64,000 bases of DNA. It comes from Nocardia mikamii NBRC 108933. Lineage in GTDB: Bacteria > Actinomycetota > Actinomycetes > Mycobacteriales > Mycobacteriaceae. The position numbers and the translations under genes were made by a program. How positions within the stretch are numbered: the stretch's first letter is position 1; every line of letters begins with the position of its first letter. The notes beneath the pieces were generated by a model. It worked only from the letters and a program-made list of their open reading frames with translations. It was not told the DNA's origin and did no database searches. This document shows, one piece after another, positions 43,307 to 52,584 of this stretch. The stretch lies in assembly GCF_001613505.1 (NCBI RefSeq), contig NZ_BDCM01000014.1, forward strand, positions 310,001-374,000, read 5' to 3'.

Positions 43307-45904
43307 GTGGATGTGCCGAGGTCACGGGTCGGCACCAGATTCGGCCCGTACGAGGTGCGCTCGCTGCTCGGTCGCGGTGGTATGGGCGAGGTGTACGAGG
43401 CGTTCGATACCGGTAGGGATCGCGTCGTCGCGCTCAAGATCCTGCCCGAACAGCTCGCACAGGACGCGACATATCAGGAACGCTTCCGCCGCGAATCGCA
43501 GGCGGCGGCGCGGCTGGCCGAACCGCACATCATCCCGATCCACGACTGGGGTGAGACCGGCGGGTCCCTCTTCCTGGATATGCGGCTGGTGCGCGGTGAG
43601 AACCTGCGCACCCTGCTGCGCCGGCAGGGCAAGCTCGATACCGACCGCGCGGTGGGAATCGTCGAGCAGCTGGCCGCCGCGCTGGATGCGGCCCATGCCG
43701 CCGGGCTGGTCCATCGGGATGTGAAACCGGGCAATATTCTCGTCACCCCGGCCGACTTCGCGTATCTCACCGACTTCGGCATCGCCCGCGACGAGGGTGA
43801 CAACCCGCACACCACGGGCAGCCACGCCGCCGGTTCCTACACCTACATGGCGCCGGAGCGATTCGACTCCGGGCCCGTGACCGCCCGCGCCGACATCTAT
43901 TCGCTGGCCTGTGTCCTGTACGAATGCCTGACCGGTGCGACGCCGTTCCCCGCCGAGAGCGTCAGCGTGCTGATCCGGTCGCATCTGTCGGAACCACCGC
44001 CGCGGGCCAGCGCCGCACGCGCCGGCGTGCCCGAGGCGATCGACGACGTGATCGCGCGCGCGATGGCGAAGGCGCCTGCCGACCGGTACCAGACCGCCGG
44101 ACAGTTCGCGGCCGCCGCCCGCGCGGCGCTGGGACTGGGCGGCCGTATGCCCGCCGAGCCGAGTACCGCGGGGACACCGTTCGATTCCGGGACACCGAAG
44201 GTGTTCGGCGCGGAACTGCTCGCGAACAGTCCGCGCGGCGGGAACCCGTCCGACGGTCCCGACCCGGTGTCCGTGGCGGCGGCGCGGGACAACGACTACC
44301 GCCGCACGCCGGAACCGACGACGTTCCAGCCGTTCGGACCGGACGGCCCGACGATCGCCGCAAACTTCCAGCCACGCAGCTCCGCCGCCGCGGCCGGGGC
44401 CGCCGCGGCCACCGACACCGCGAATGCCGGTGCGGCACAACATGATTCGTCCGCATCGGGAGCTGGCCCGGTCCAGGGCTCGGCCGATGCGGACCGGCCT
44501 ACCGAGTCGAACCGCCCGGCCGGCACCGACGCCCCCGCGGCCACGTCTCGCGCGTACGAGACCACGGGCACGCTGCGCATTATTCCGCCGCCGAGCAAGG
44601 ATGAGCGCGACACGTCCGGCGATCTGCCGATCATCCGGCCCGCCGACCCGACGCTGGTCGAACCGGGCGAATTCCACTTCACGCTGCCCGCCGAATCCGC
44701 TGCGACCCAGCCGAAACCGGCGACGCTGCCGAGCCTGCCGATGCGCAAACCGCCCGCGGCCGGGGCGGCCCGATCGACACGGCAGGCATCGGAACCGGTC
44801 GTGCCCCGCGCGGCCGAACCGGCCCGCCGACCCGCGGTCGAACCGACCCGCGCGTACGGCGTGATCGGGAGCGAGGAGACTCGCGACCGCACCGAACGGC
44901 CTGTGGCCGAGCAGGATGCGACACCGGGTTCCGACTACCGCACCCAGCTGCTCGACCCGGCGCAGTTCAGCAACGATCCCGAGGTGACGGCGCGTTCCGG
45001 TGCCGACACCGCCCTCGGATCGGACGCGGATCTGCAGCCCGGTGAGAAGACCGAACTGATCGACGTCTCCCAGTTCCGCAACGGCGGCACCGATCGCACT
45101 CCCGGCGCCGAGGACAACACCCGTTTCCTCGACGTCTCGCAGTTCGGCACCGCCGCGCAGGCGGCGGGCGATACCCGGTTCCTCGACGTCGCCCAGCCGG
45201 GCGACGAGGACTACGGCGACGACACCCGCTACCACGACGATCTGCGCTTCCGCGACGACGCTCGCTACGACGAGGACGACCGGTACGACGACGAATACTC
45301 CGACGACGACCGCTACGCCGACGACGACTACTCCGATGACGAATACGCCTTCGCGGCAACGGGTTCGGAAGAGGCGCGCCCCGCGAAGCGTTCGCGATCG
45401 GTCGCGGTTCCGGTCGTGCTCGGCGTCCTGAGCGCGGCGGTCCTGGCCGGCCTCGGCGTCGTCGGCTGGCAGGTCTTCGGCTCGTCGGGCGGCAACGATC
45501 ACCCGGCCACGGCGGCGGGCCCGGCGGCCCCGGCGGTGACCGCCCAGCAACCGGCGACCAGTTCCGCGCCGAGGACGACCGCGGCGCCGACCACGACCGG
45601 CACGTCGGCCAACCTTCCGGTGGGCGCGACCCCGTGCTCGCAGACATCCACGTCGCAGGACTCGTTCGCCAAGACCGCAACCGGATCCGCGGTGACCTCC
45701 TGCGGTTTCGCGGAAGCGGTGCGCAAGGCGTACGCGCAGGCGGCCGAATCACACGGCGCGACCAGCGCGGCCACCGCCGAGGCCAGCACCTCGATCATCG
45801 CGGTGAGTCCGGTGACGGGCCGGTCCTATCCGATGACCTGCACCAGCTCGGGCAAGGTCGTCACCTGTACGGGCGGTGACAACGCGGTGGTCTATGTCTA
45901 CTGA
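43307..45904 (+). CDS. Transmembrane Ser/Thr protein kinase with repeat-bearing linker
   Basis: 865 aa from GTG 43307 (GGAGG upstream). The kinase domain is residues 8-270: GRGGMGEVYEAFD, catalytic HRDVKPGN, DFGIA, and APERFDSG. A ~420-residue disordered linker follows. It carries four repeats of the type T-x-x-(L/I)-D-V-S-Q-F and then a very acidic stretch rich in Asp, Tyr and Arg. A TM helix at about 699-720 (VPVVLGVLSAAVLAGLGVVG) precedes a ~140-residue extracellular domain with four Cys. The C-terminus overlaps the next gene by 11 bp. It resembles mycobacterial Pkn-type receptors in architecture only; the ligand is unknown. Confidence 0.9.
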   Translation: MDVPRSRVGTRFGPYEVRSLLGRGGMGEVYEAFDTGRDRVVALKILPEQLAQDATYQERFRRESQAAARLAEPHIIPIHDWGETGGSLFLDMRLVRGENLRTLLRRQGKLDTDRAVGIVEQLAAALDAAHAAGLVHRDVKPGNILVTPADFAYLTDFGIARDEGDNPHTTGSHAAGSYTYMAPERFDSGPVTARADIYSLACVLYECLTGATPFPAESVSVLIRSHLSEPPPRASAARAGVPEAIDDVIARAMAKAPADRYQTAGQFAAAARAALGLGGRMPAEPSTAGTPFDSGTPKVFGAELLANSPRGGNPSDGPDPVSVAAARDNDYRRTPEPTTFQPFGPDGPTIAANFQPRSSAAAAGAAAATDTANAGAAQHDSSASGAGPVQGSADADRPTESNRPAGTDAPAATSRAYETTGTLRIIPPPSKDERDTSGDLPIIRPADPTLVEPGEFHFTLPAESAATQPKPATLPSLPMRKPPAAGAARSTRQASEPVVPRAAEPARRPAVEPTRAYGVIGSEETRDRTERPVAEQDATPGSDYRTQLLDPAQFSNDPEVTARSGADTALGSDADLQPGEKTELIDVSQFRNGGTDRTPGAEDNTRFLDVSQFGTAAQAAGDTRFLDVAQPGDEDYGDDTRYHDDLRFRDDARYDEDDRYDDEYSDDDRYADDDYSDDEYAFAATGSEEARPAKRSRSVAVPVVLGVLSAAVLAGLGVVGWQVFGSSGGNDHPATAAGPAAPAVTAQQPATSSAPRTTAAPTTTGTSANLPVGATPCSQTSTSQDSFAKTATGSAVTSCGFAEAVRKAYAQAAESHGATSAATAEASTSIIAVSPVTGRSYPMTCTSSGKVVTCTGGDNAVVYVY

Positions 45905-46817
45905 CCCGACGCCCACCGGGCGCCAGGGTCGGCGGCGGTTGTTCTTGGCAGTTGTCACACTTCTCGTTTCGGCGTGCGCGGCACACGGTGCCGCGGTCAG
46001 CACCGACCCGGGCCTGGCCCGGCCGGCGGCCACCGAAATGGTGCATCCGGCGCCCGTTCCCCGCTCGACGCTCACCCTGCCCAGCGGTCTGGTGGCAGGC
46101 TTCGCCAACCTGCGCGCGCAGCTACCGGGCCGCATGGGACTGGCGGTGATGGCCGTGGGCGGTGACCACGTGATCACCCTCGGCGACTGGACCACGGGGG
46201 TCGCCTGGTCGACGATCAAGGTGCCCCTCGCCCTCGCGGCGCTGCGGCGGGACCCGGTCGGGCTGGCCGATGTCGCCCAGGCCGCCATCACCGCCTCGGA
46301 CAACGATGCGGCGCAAGCACTCTGGATCGCGCTGGGTGGCGGTGAACCCGCGGCCGAAGCGGTCGAGGCGGTGCTGCGCGAGGCCGGCGACACCACCACC
46401 GATGTCGCCGACCGGCACAATCCGGATGCGCGCCAATCCATCGACGACCCGATGGTTTTCGGCGCCACCCCATGGAGTCTGGTCGATCAGCTGCGCTTCG
46501 CCGCCCGGCTGCCGTGCCTGCACAACGCCTCGCGGGTGGTCGATCTGATGCAGCAGATCACCGACAGCCAGAGCTGGGGCCTGGGTTCGTTCGTCGGCGC
46601 CGAGTACAAGGGTGGCTGGGGACCCGACGACGACACCGGAGCCTATCTGGTCCGCCAGTTCGGCCTGGTGCCCACCTGGTCCGGGCAGCTCGCGGTAGCC
46701 CTTGCGGCACAACCGGATTCGGGATCCTATGATGACGCGGTCGAGATGATGGACCGGATGTCGGCGCTGCTGTCCGAACACGTGCACGAACTGCGCGGCG
46801 GAGAATGCGAGCGGTGA
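45894..46817 (+). CDS. Beta-lactamase/PBP-fold serine-hydrolase lipoprotein (copy 1)
   Basis: 307 aa from ATG 45894 (another start at 45876). Signal sequence with a Cys after LLVSAC (lipobox-like). Catalytic motifs are those of beta-lactamases and penicillin-binding proteins: WSTIKVPLA (SxxK), ASDNDAA (SDN), and KGGWGPD in place of KTG. The mature domain starts near VAGFANLRAQLPGRMG. The substrate may be a beta-lactam-like compound or cell-wall peptide; it could also be a non-catalytic sensor. It is adjacent to the Ser/Thr kinase, whose extracellular domain may bind the same wall fragments, by inference. A diverged paralogue follows. Confidence 0.88.
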   Translation: MSTDPTPTGRQGRRRLFLAVVTLLVSACAAHGAAVSTDPGLARPAATEMVHPAPVPRSTLTLPSGLVAGFANLRAQLPGRMGLAVMAVGGDHVITLGDWTTGVAWSTIKVPLALAALRRDPVGLADVAQAAITASDNDAAQALWIALGGGEPAAEAVEAVLREAGDTTTDVADRHNPDARQSIDDPMVFGATPWSLVDQLRFAARLPCLHNASRVVDLMQQITDSQSWGLGSFVGAEYKGGWGPDDDTGAYLVRQFGLVPTWSGQLAVALAAQPDSGSYDDAVEMMDRMSALLSEHVHELRGGECER

Positions 46818-46944
46818 GTGCGCAGTCGTCTCATATGCGCCGCCGACGGTCCGCGCATTTGACCCGCGGGCCGCGACCGCACACAATTCCTCGTCTGACG
46901 GATGGTGCCGTGCGGGGCCGTCCGCACGATGTGGAGGTGAACGG

Positions 46945-47856
46945 GTGCACGCACCACTCCGGCCGAGCACGAAGCGGGCCATGGCTTTTCGAGTGTGCCG
47001 CGGCGCGGCAGCGCTGCTCGGAGCGAGCCTGTTACTGAGCCCGGCGGCCTGCTCGAACGCCACCGACACCCCCGCAGCGATCACGACGACCCGGGTGAGC
47101 ACCTCGTCCGCTCCTGTCACGATGTTCGCGCTGCCGGGTTCGCTGGCAGCCGATTTCACCGCGCTACGACCGAGTCTGGACGGACGCGCCGGCCTGGCGA
47201 TCATGCCGGTCGGCGGCCAGCGCACCGCGCAGATGGGCGATTGGACCACCGGGCCGTCCTGGTCGACGATGAAAGTCCCACTGACCCTTGCCGTTCTGCG
47301 CACCAACGGCAACACCAGTACGTATCAGATGTCGGCGGCCATCACCGAATCCGACAACTCCGCAGCCGATGGGCTGTGGCAGGCGCTGGGCGCTCCCGAC
47401 GCCGCGGCCAAGGCAGTGCAGTCGGTGCTGCGCGAAGGCGGCGACACCACCACGACCGTCCCCGCGACCCGCTCCCGTGCCGAGTACTCCGCGTTCGGGC
47501 AGGCCGACTGGTCGCTGGCCGACCAGGTGCGCTGGGCGTCGCGGCTGCCCTGCCTGCCCGACGCCGACACTGTGACCACGCTGATGGGCAAGGTGGTCTG
47601 GGGCCAGCAGTGGGGCCTCGGACATCTGGACAACACCCGTTTCAAAGGTGGGTGGGGGCCGGATCCGAGCGGCAACTACCTCGTCCGCCAATTCGGCCTG
47701 CTGACCACACCCAACGGCGACGTCGCCATTTCCCTTGCCGCCCAGGCGACCTCGGGCACCTTCGACGACGGCACCCAGATTCTCAACAAGATGGCGGGGC
47801 TGATCACCAAACATCTCGACGACCTTCCGGCCGGTCACTGCGCGCCCGCGCAATAG
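46945..47856 (+). CDS. Beta-lactamase/PBP-fold serine-hydrolase lipoprotein (copy 2)
   Basis: 303 aa from GTG 46945 with GGAGGTGA five bases upstream. Signal peptide with lipobox SPAACS. The same catalytic triad as the preceding gene is kept: WSTMKVPLT (SxxK), TESDNSAA (SDN), KGGWGPD. The two proteins align along most of their length, so they arose by tandem duplication. Differences lie mainly in the linker and surface. Function as in copy 1. There is 127 bp between the genes and 108 bp to pfkA. Confidence 0.88.
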   Translation: MHAPLRPSTKRAMAFRVCRGAAALLGASLLLSPAACSNATDTPAAITTTRVSTSSAPVTMFALPGSLAADFTALRPSLDGRAGLAIMPVGGQRTAQMGDWTTGPSWSTMKVPLTLAVLRTNGNTSTYQMSAAITESDNSAADGLWQALGAPDAAAKAVQSVLREGGDTTTTVPATRSRAEYSAFGQADWSLADQVRWASRLPCLPDADTVTTLMGKVVWGQQWGLGHLDNTRFKGGWGPDPSGNYLVRQFGLLTTPNGDVAISLAAQATSGTFDDGTQILNKMAGLITKHLDDLPAGHCAPAQ

Positions 47857-47964
47857 CCTCACCACGCGACCGAAACGACCACTGTCCGTGGTAGCCGGTT
47901 GCTGTAACCGCCGGTTAACGGGGGCGGGGCTGCGCCGCGCGGCCGGGCGCGGCAAGATAGCGGC

Positions 47965-48996
47965 ATGCGCATCGGAGTCTTGACCGGAGGCGGGGACTGC
48001 CCAGGCTTGAACGCGGTCATCCGAGCTGTCGTTCGCACTGCGAACGGCCGCTACGGTGACGCGATCGTCGGCTTCCAGGACGGTTGGCGCGGGTTACTGG
48101 AGGATCGCAAGATCCACATCCACAACGACGACCGCACCGACCGGCTGCTCACCAAGGGCGGCACCATACTCGGCACCGCCCGCACCAATCCCGACGTGCT
48201 GCTCGAGGGTTTGGGCCGCATCAAACGCACTCTCGACGACAACGGCATCGACGCCCTCATCCCGATCGGCGGGGAGGGCACCCTCACCGCCGCGCACTGG
48301 CTCTCCGACGAAGGTGTGCCGGTGGTCGGCGTGCCGAAGACCATCGACAACGACATCGACTGCACCGACACCACTTTCGGCCACGACACCGCCGTGACCA
48401 TCGCCACCGACGCCATCGACCGGCTGCACACCACCGCGGAATCGCATCAGCGCGTCATGCTGGTGGAGGTGATGGGCCGCCACGCCGGCTGGATCGCGAT
48501 GAATTGCGGCATCGCCTCCGGCGCCCACCTCACCCTCGTTCCCGAAGTGCCGTTCGACGTCGACGAGGTCTGCACCATGATCAAACGCCGCTTCCAGCGC
48601 GGTGATTCGCATTTCATCTGCGTGGTCGCCGAGGGCGCCAAACCCGCCGAGGGGTCGTTCCACCTGCGCGAGGGCGGGGTCGACGAATACGGCCACGAAC
48701 GGTTCACCGGTGTGGCCCACCAACTGGGCGTGGAGATCGAACGCCGCATCGGCAAGGAGGTCCGTACCACGGTGCTGGGCCACGTCCAGCGCGGCGGCAC
48801 GCCCACCGCCTACGACCGGGTGCTCGCGACCCGCTTCGGCCTGCACGCCGCCGAAGCGGTCCACGACGGCCAGTTCGGCCAGATGGTGGCGTTACACGGC
48901 ACCGAGATCTCCCTCGTGTCGCTGGCGGAGGCCACCAAACAGCTCAAGCTGGTGCCGACCGACCGGCACGGGGAGGCCGCCGCGTTCTTCGGATGA
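47965..48996 (+). CDS. pfkA: 6-phosphofructokinase
   Basis: 343 aa. Phosphorylates fructose 6-phosphate in glycolysis. Motifs: TGGGDCPGLNAVIR (about residues 6-19), the nucleotide motif PIGGEGTL (about 98-105), PKTIDNDIDCTDTTFGHDTA with the catalytic Asp of TIDND, and LVEVMGRHAGW. The Gly in GGEGTL is the residue associated with ATP use (PPi enzymes usually have Asp there), while the Lys of PKTIDND is that of PPi types; ATP use is thus the more likely. In mycobacteria pfkA lies between gatB and gatA; here it is separated from them by two-component and kinase genes. Confidence 0.95.
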   Translation: MRIGVLTGGGDCPGLNAVIRAVVRTANGRYGDAIVGFQDGWRGLLEDRKIHIHNDDRTDRLLTKGGTILGTARTNPDVLLEGLGRIKRTLDDNGIDALIPIGGEGTLTAAHWLSDEGVPVVGVPKTIDNDIDCTDTTFGHDTAVTIATDAIDRLHTTAESHQRVMLVEVMGRHAGWIAMNCGIASGAHLTLVPEVPFDVDEVCTMIKRRFQRGDSHFICVVAEGAKPAEGSFHLREGGVDEYGHERFTGVAHQLGVEIERRIGKEVRTTVLGHVQRGGTPTAYDRVLATRFGLHAAEAVHDGQFGQMVALHGTEISLVSLAEATKQLKLVPTDRHGEAAAFFG

Positions 48997-49024
48997 GTGA
49001 GGCCGGCGTGGCGGTGACCCGGCT

Positions 49025-50887
49025 CTATGCCATGGGCATCTCGTTGCACCAGGTGTCGAACTCCTGGTACGTCTTGCCCTCCTGCAAGCTGGGCCAGTAC
49101 TGGTTGTGGGCGACGATCAGATACCGCGACCGCGTCGAATCCCGGAAGGCGATGACCTTCCAGAATTCGTTCGGGATCGCGGAGTCGGCCGTCTTCCACA
49201 TGTAGCTGTCGTATTCGACGTCGCTACCCGTGACGCCCGCTCCCTTCCGGTTGGCGGGCAACCCCGCGATCACACGCTGCGCATCCGAGGACGAGTCGTA
49301 GGACAGGACGGCGTATTCGGGCTTGTCCACCGCTCCCCAGCAGTCCCACGCCGCTGTCCACATCCCCAGACGGAGATCGGCGGTGTCGCCCGGCGTGCGC
49401 AGAGTCTTGCCGTCGGTCTCACGGAAACAGGACTGGCCGTCGTATCCGTCGCCGCTGCTTCCCGTCCCCGAGGGCTTCACCAACTGCGGAAAGGTCGACT
49501 TCATGGCGGCGAAATCATCGCCCTTCGAGTTCTTCTGCAGCACCACCACGACAACCGCGACGACGACGGCCACCACCAGCAGCGCGGCGACGATGATCGC
49601 GGCCACCATCGCTCCCGAGCGCTTCGGCGGCTGCGGCCGATATCCCTGGGCGGGTGGGTAGCCCGGCGGTGCGGAATAGCCTGCGGGAGAAGGGCTCGCG
49701 GGCGAGGCCATCCCAGGAGGGGGTACTGCGGGAGAGGGTGTCGCGGCCGGCATCGGCACCCGGGCGGACGCGGCATTCACGGGGCCGACGGCGTTCGCGG
49801 CCGACGAATAACGCTGTCCCCCAACGGGAACCACAGTGGGCACGCGAGCACCGTTCGCCGGCGGGTACCCCTGCGTAGGGGTGCCGGGTCGCGGTCCGGC
49901 GGGCGCGCTAGCACCGTTCGCGGGCGGGTATCCCGCCGTGTGGGTACCGGGATACCCTCCGCCGGGCACTCGCGCCGAGTTCGGCTGCGCGGGCGACGGC
50001 CCTCCCGGCCGGATGAGCGTCGGAGCCGCACCACTCGCCGTCGGCATCCCCGCGGGCGCGTTCAAGGCCGCCCGCGCCGCGGCCGCGAATTCCATACAGC
50101 TGCCGAATCTTTCGGATGCCCGCTTCGCCATCGCGCGAGCGATCACCCCATCCATCGCCGGGGACAGCCCGGCGCGCCGCGCACTGGCGGGCGGAACCGG
50201 CAGCTGCAGGTGACCGCGGATCACCTCGGTGGGATGTTCGGAGTCGAACGGCCCGGTTCCGGTGAGCAGCCAGTACAGGGCGCACGCCAGCGAGTACTGA
50301 TCGGAGCGGTGATCGAGTTCGACACCGGTCATCTGTTCCGGTGAGGCGTAGGCGAGGGTGGCGGTGAACATGCCGGCCTGGGTCAGGTGCGTGGAATCCT
50401 CACGCAGCCGGGCGATTCCGAAATCGGTGAGAAAGACCCGCTCGCCCTTGCCACTCACCGCCCGGGCCAGCAGGATGTTGGCGGGCTTCACATCTCGGTG
50501 CAGCACCCCGTTGCCGTGCGCGTAATCCAGTGCGTCGGCGACACCTTCGACGATCTGCACCGCCCGCTCCGGCGGCAGCGTCAGCGGATTCACCGTCGCG
50601 GCGTCGACACCGTCCACGTATTGCATGCAGATCCACAGCTGATCGTCCTCGACGCCGCGGTCGTAGACGGCGACGATGCCGGGATGGTCGAGTTGTGCGC
50701 ACAGGTCGGCCTCGCGTTCGAAGCGGGCGCGGATCTCGGCATCGGTGTACAGCTCGCGATTCAGCAGTTTCAGCGCGGTCAACCGGGGCAGACGCGGATG
50801 CCGCGCCAGATAGACCGATCCCATCCCTCCCTGACCGAGCAGTCGCTCCACGGTGAAGCCGGCGAACACGTCACCGTTGTTCAACAC
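49025..50887 (-). CDS. Transmembrane Ser/Thr protein kinase (PknA/B-like kinase domain)
   Basis: 620 aa from ATG 50887. Kinase domain residues 10-275: GQGGMGSVYLARH, VLHRDVKPANILL, FLTDFGIARL, and SPEQMTGVELDHRSDQYSLAC. A Pro/Ala-rich linker follows, containing near-repeats of GYPPANGA. A TM helix (VAAIIVAALLVVAVVVAVVVVVL, about 439-461) leads to a ~150-residue extracellular domain with three Cys (SCFRETDG, AAWDCWGAV and DTWCNEMP). The C-terminal domain resembles secreted mycobacterial-type domains of unknown ligand. Convergent with pfkA and followed by 28 bp of spacer. A role in envelope or growth signalling is inferred from the architecture. Confidence 0.92.
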   Translation of the reverse strand: MLNNGDVFAGFTVERLLGQGGMGSVYLARHPRLPRLTALKLLNRELYTDAEIRARFEREADLCAQLDHPGIVAVYDRGVEDDQLWICMQYVDGVDAATVNPLTLPPERAVQIVEGVADALDYAHGNGVLHRDVKPANILLARAVSGKGERVFLTDFGIARLREDSTHLTQAGMFTATLAYASPEQMTGVELDHRSDQYSLACALYWLLTGTGPFDSEHPTEVIRGHLQLPVPPASARRAGLSPAMDGVIARAMAKRASERFGSCMEFAAAARAALNAPAGMPTASGAAPTLIRPGGPSPAQPNSARVPGGGYPGTHTAGYPPANGASAPAGPRPGTPTQGYPPANGARVPTVVPVGGQRYSSAANAVGPVNAASARVPMPAATPSPAVPPPGMASPASPSPAGYSAPPGYPPAQGYRPQPPKRSGAMVAAIIVAALLVVAVVVAVVVVVLQKNSKGDDFAAMKSTFPQLVKPSGTGSSGDGYDGQSCFRETDGKTLRTPGDTADLRLGMWTAAWDCWGAVDKPEYAVLSYDSSSDAQRVIAGLPANRKGAGVTGSDVEYDSYMWKTADSAIPNEFWKVIAFRDSTRSRYLIVAHNQYWPSLQEGKTYQEFDTWCNEMPMA

Positions 50888-50938
50888 CTACGTTCCCCCT
50901 TCCGGCGACGTACCAGGTGGCGATCCTACCCGGATCGC

Positions 50939-51598
50939 TCAACCCGGCGTGACCAGGCCGGATTCGTAGGCGATCACCACCGCTTGCGCGCGGTCACGCA
51001 GATCGAGTTTGGAAAACACCTTGGACACATGGGTTTTCACGGTCTGCTCGGCGACGAACAGCGCCTCGGCGATCTCGGTGTTGGACATGCCCTTGGCGAT
51101 CAGCTCGAGCACTTCGCGTTCGCGCGGGGTCAGCGCGTTCAGGGCGGGGGCGGGTTTGGGGCGGGCGCGACGGCGAGTGACATCGGCGATCAACCGGCGG
51201 GTGACCGTCGGCGCCAGCAGCGCCTGCCCCTCGGCCACGACGCGCACCGCGCGCACCAGTTCGTCCGCGGGTGCGTCCTTGAGCAGGAATCCGCTGGCGC
51301 CCAGGCCCAATGCCTCGTACACGTAGTCGTCGATATCGAAGGTGGTCAGCATCAGCACCCGCACCGGCGGATCGAATCCGGCGGCCAGGATGGCGCGCGC
51401 CGCCTCGAGCCCGTTCATCTCCGGCATGCGCACATCCATCAGCACCACATCGGGTCGCAGCCGTTTGGCCTCGGCCACCGCGATCGCGCCGTTGGCCGCG
51501 TCGCCGATGACGCTGATATCGGGCTGGGCGGCCAGCAGCGCGCCGAACCCCTGCCGGACCATCGCCTGATCGTCGGCGATCAATACGGTGATGGGCAT
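50939..51598 (-). CDS. NarL/LuxR-family response regulator (second two-component set)
   Basis: 219 aa from ATG 51598. Receiver: VLIADDQAMVRQGF (about residues 5-18), phospho-Asp in DVVLMDVRMPEMNG (about 55), and LTTFDIDDYV. Output: LTPREREVLELIAKGMSNTEIAEALFVAEQTVKTHVSKVFSKLDLRDRAQAVV. The start lies 7 bases after the UppP stop, so it is coexpressed with the undecaprenyl-diphosphatase and the upstream kinase at 52585. It likely controls cell-envelope genes. Confidence 0.95.
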   Translation of the reverse strand: MPITVLIADDQAMVRQGFGALLAAQPDISVIGDAANGAIAVAEAKRLRPDVVLMDVRMPEMNGLEAARAILAAGFDPPVRVLMLTTFDIDDYVYEALGLGASGFLLKDAPADELVRAVRVVAEGQALLAPTVTRRLIADVTRRRARPKPAPALNALTPREREVLELIAKGMSNTEIAEALFVAEQTVKTHVSKVFSKLDLRDRAQAVVIAYESGLVTPG

Positions 51599-51605
51599 AC
51601 CCGCC

Positions 51606-52556
51606 TCAGAGGAATCTGATGATCGACAGCAGCCCCGCCACCAAGCAGTAGACCGCGAACGGCAGCAGCGTGCGGGACTTGAAGAACCGCTCCAGGAATC
51701 GCACCGCGAGCCACGCCGCGCCGCCGGCGACGATCGCGCCGACCAGCGCCTGTCCGTGGATTCCGGCGGCCTCCGGACCGGCCAGTTCCGGCAGTTTCAG
51801 CACACCCGCGGCAAGGATCACCGGCGTGGCGAGCAGGAAGGCGAATTTCGCGGTGTCCTCGTGGTCGAGTCCGCGCAGCAGACCGCCGACCATCGTCAGG
51901 CCGGAGCGGCTGAATCCGGCCAGCAGCGCACCGGATTGGGCCAGGCCGATGCCGAGGGCATCCTTGACCGACAGTGCCGCCAGCCGCTCGTCGGAGGGGA
52001 CCTCGAGATCCTCCTGGAGCGCCACGCCCCGTGCCTGCGCGTCGGCGCGGGCCTCGTCCGCGGCGAAGCGGCGACCGTAATCGGCCAGCGACGGTGCGTT
52101 GCGCCGCCGCAGGCCCTCGCCGACGATCAGCACCACGCCGTTGAGGGTGAGGAAGATGCTCGCGTAGATCGGCGTCGCGAACATCGTGCGCAGCGGATGT
52201 TCCAGCAGCAGGCCGAGCACACCGACGGGAATGGTCGCCAGCACGATCAGCCAGGCCAGCCGCTGCGACGAGGTCTCGATGCGCCGGGTGCGCAGCGTGG
52301 TCACGAAGCCGACGATGATGTCGCGCCAATCCCGCCAGTAATAGCCCAGCAGCGCGATCGCGGTCGCCACGTGCAGGGCGACCACGAAGGCCAGGTACGG
52401 GGTGCCGTTGTCGGAGTCGCCCTCGGTGACCAGTTTCTCCCAGCTGCCGCCCAGCCAGGCCGGCACCAGCACGGAATGGCCCAGGCTGGAGATGGGAAAC
52501 AATTCGGTGACGCCCTGTAGCGCGCCGATCACGATGGCTTGGAAATAGGTGAGCAT
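51606..52556 (-). CDS. uppP: Undecaprenyl-diphosphatase (UppP/BacA)
   Basis: 316 aa. Recycles undecaprenyl pyrophosphate to the phosphate lipid carrier, which is essential for peptidoglycan synthesis, and gives bacitracin resistance. Motifs: LQGVTELFPISSLGHS (about residues 13-29) and SGALLAGFSRSGLTM (the usual PGxSRSG with Ala-Gly in place of Pro-Gly). Eight to nine TM helices. An internal hydrophilic stretch (ADEARADAQARGVALQEDLEVPSDER, about 170-195) is longer than in standard UppP. It is inserted in a two-component operon, between kinase (28-bp gap) and regulator (7-bp gap), indicating that its level is set by cell-envelope signals. Confidence 0.94.
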   Translation of the reverse strand: MLTYFQAIVIGALQGVTELFPISSLGHSVLVPAWLGGSWEKLVTEGDSDNGTPYLAFVVALHVATAIALLGYYWRDWRDIIVGFVTTLRTRRIETSSQRLAWLIVLATIPVGVLGLLLEHPLRTMFATPIYASIFLTLNGVVLIVGEGLRRRNAPSLADYGRRFAADEARADAQARGVALQEDLEVPSDERLAALSVKDALGIGLAQSGALLAGFSRSGLTMVGGLLRGLDHEDTAKFAFLLATPVILAAGVLKLPELAGPEAAGIHGQALVGAIVAGGAAWLAVRFLERFFKSRTLLPFAVYCLVAGLLSIIRFL

Positions 52557-52584
52557 CGCCGCTAAGTCTTACACGACGGCCGGC

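Noticed and set aside
43322..45550. 742-residue antisense frame opposite the Ser/Thr kinase
   Set aside because: Gly/Arg/Val repeat composition caused by the kinase's codon bias; no domain seen.
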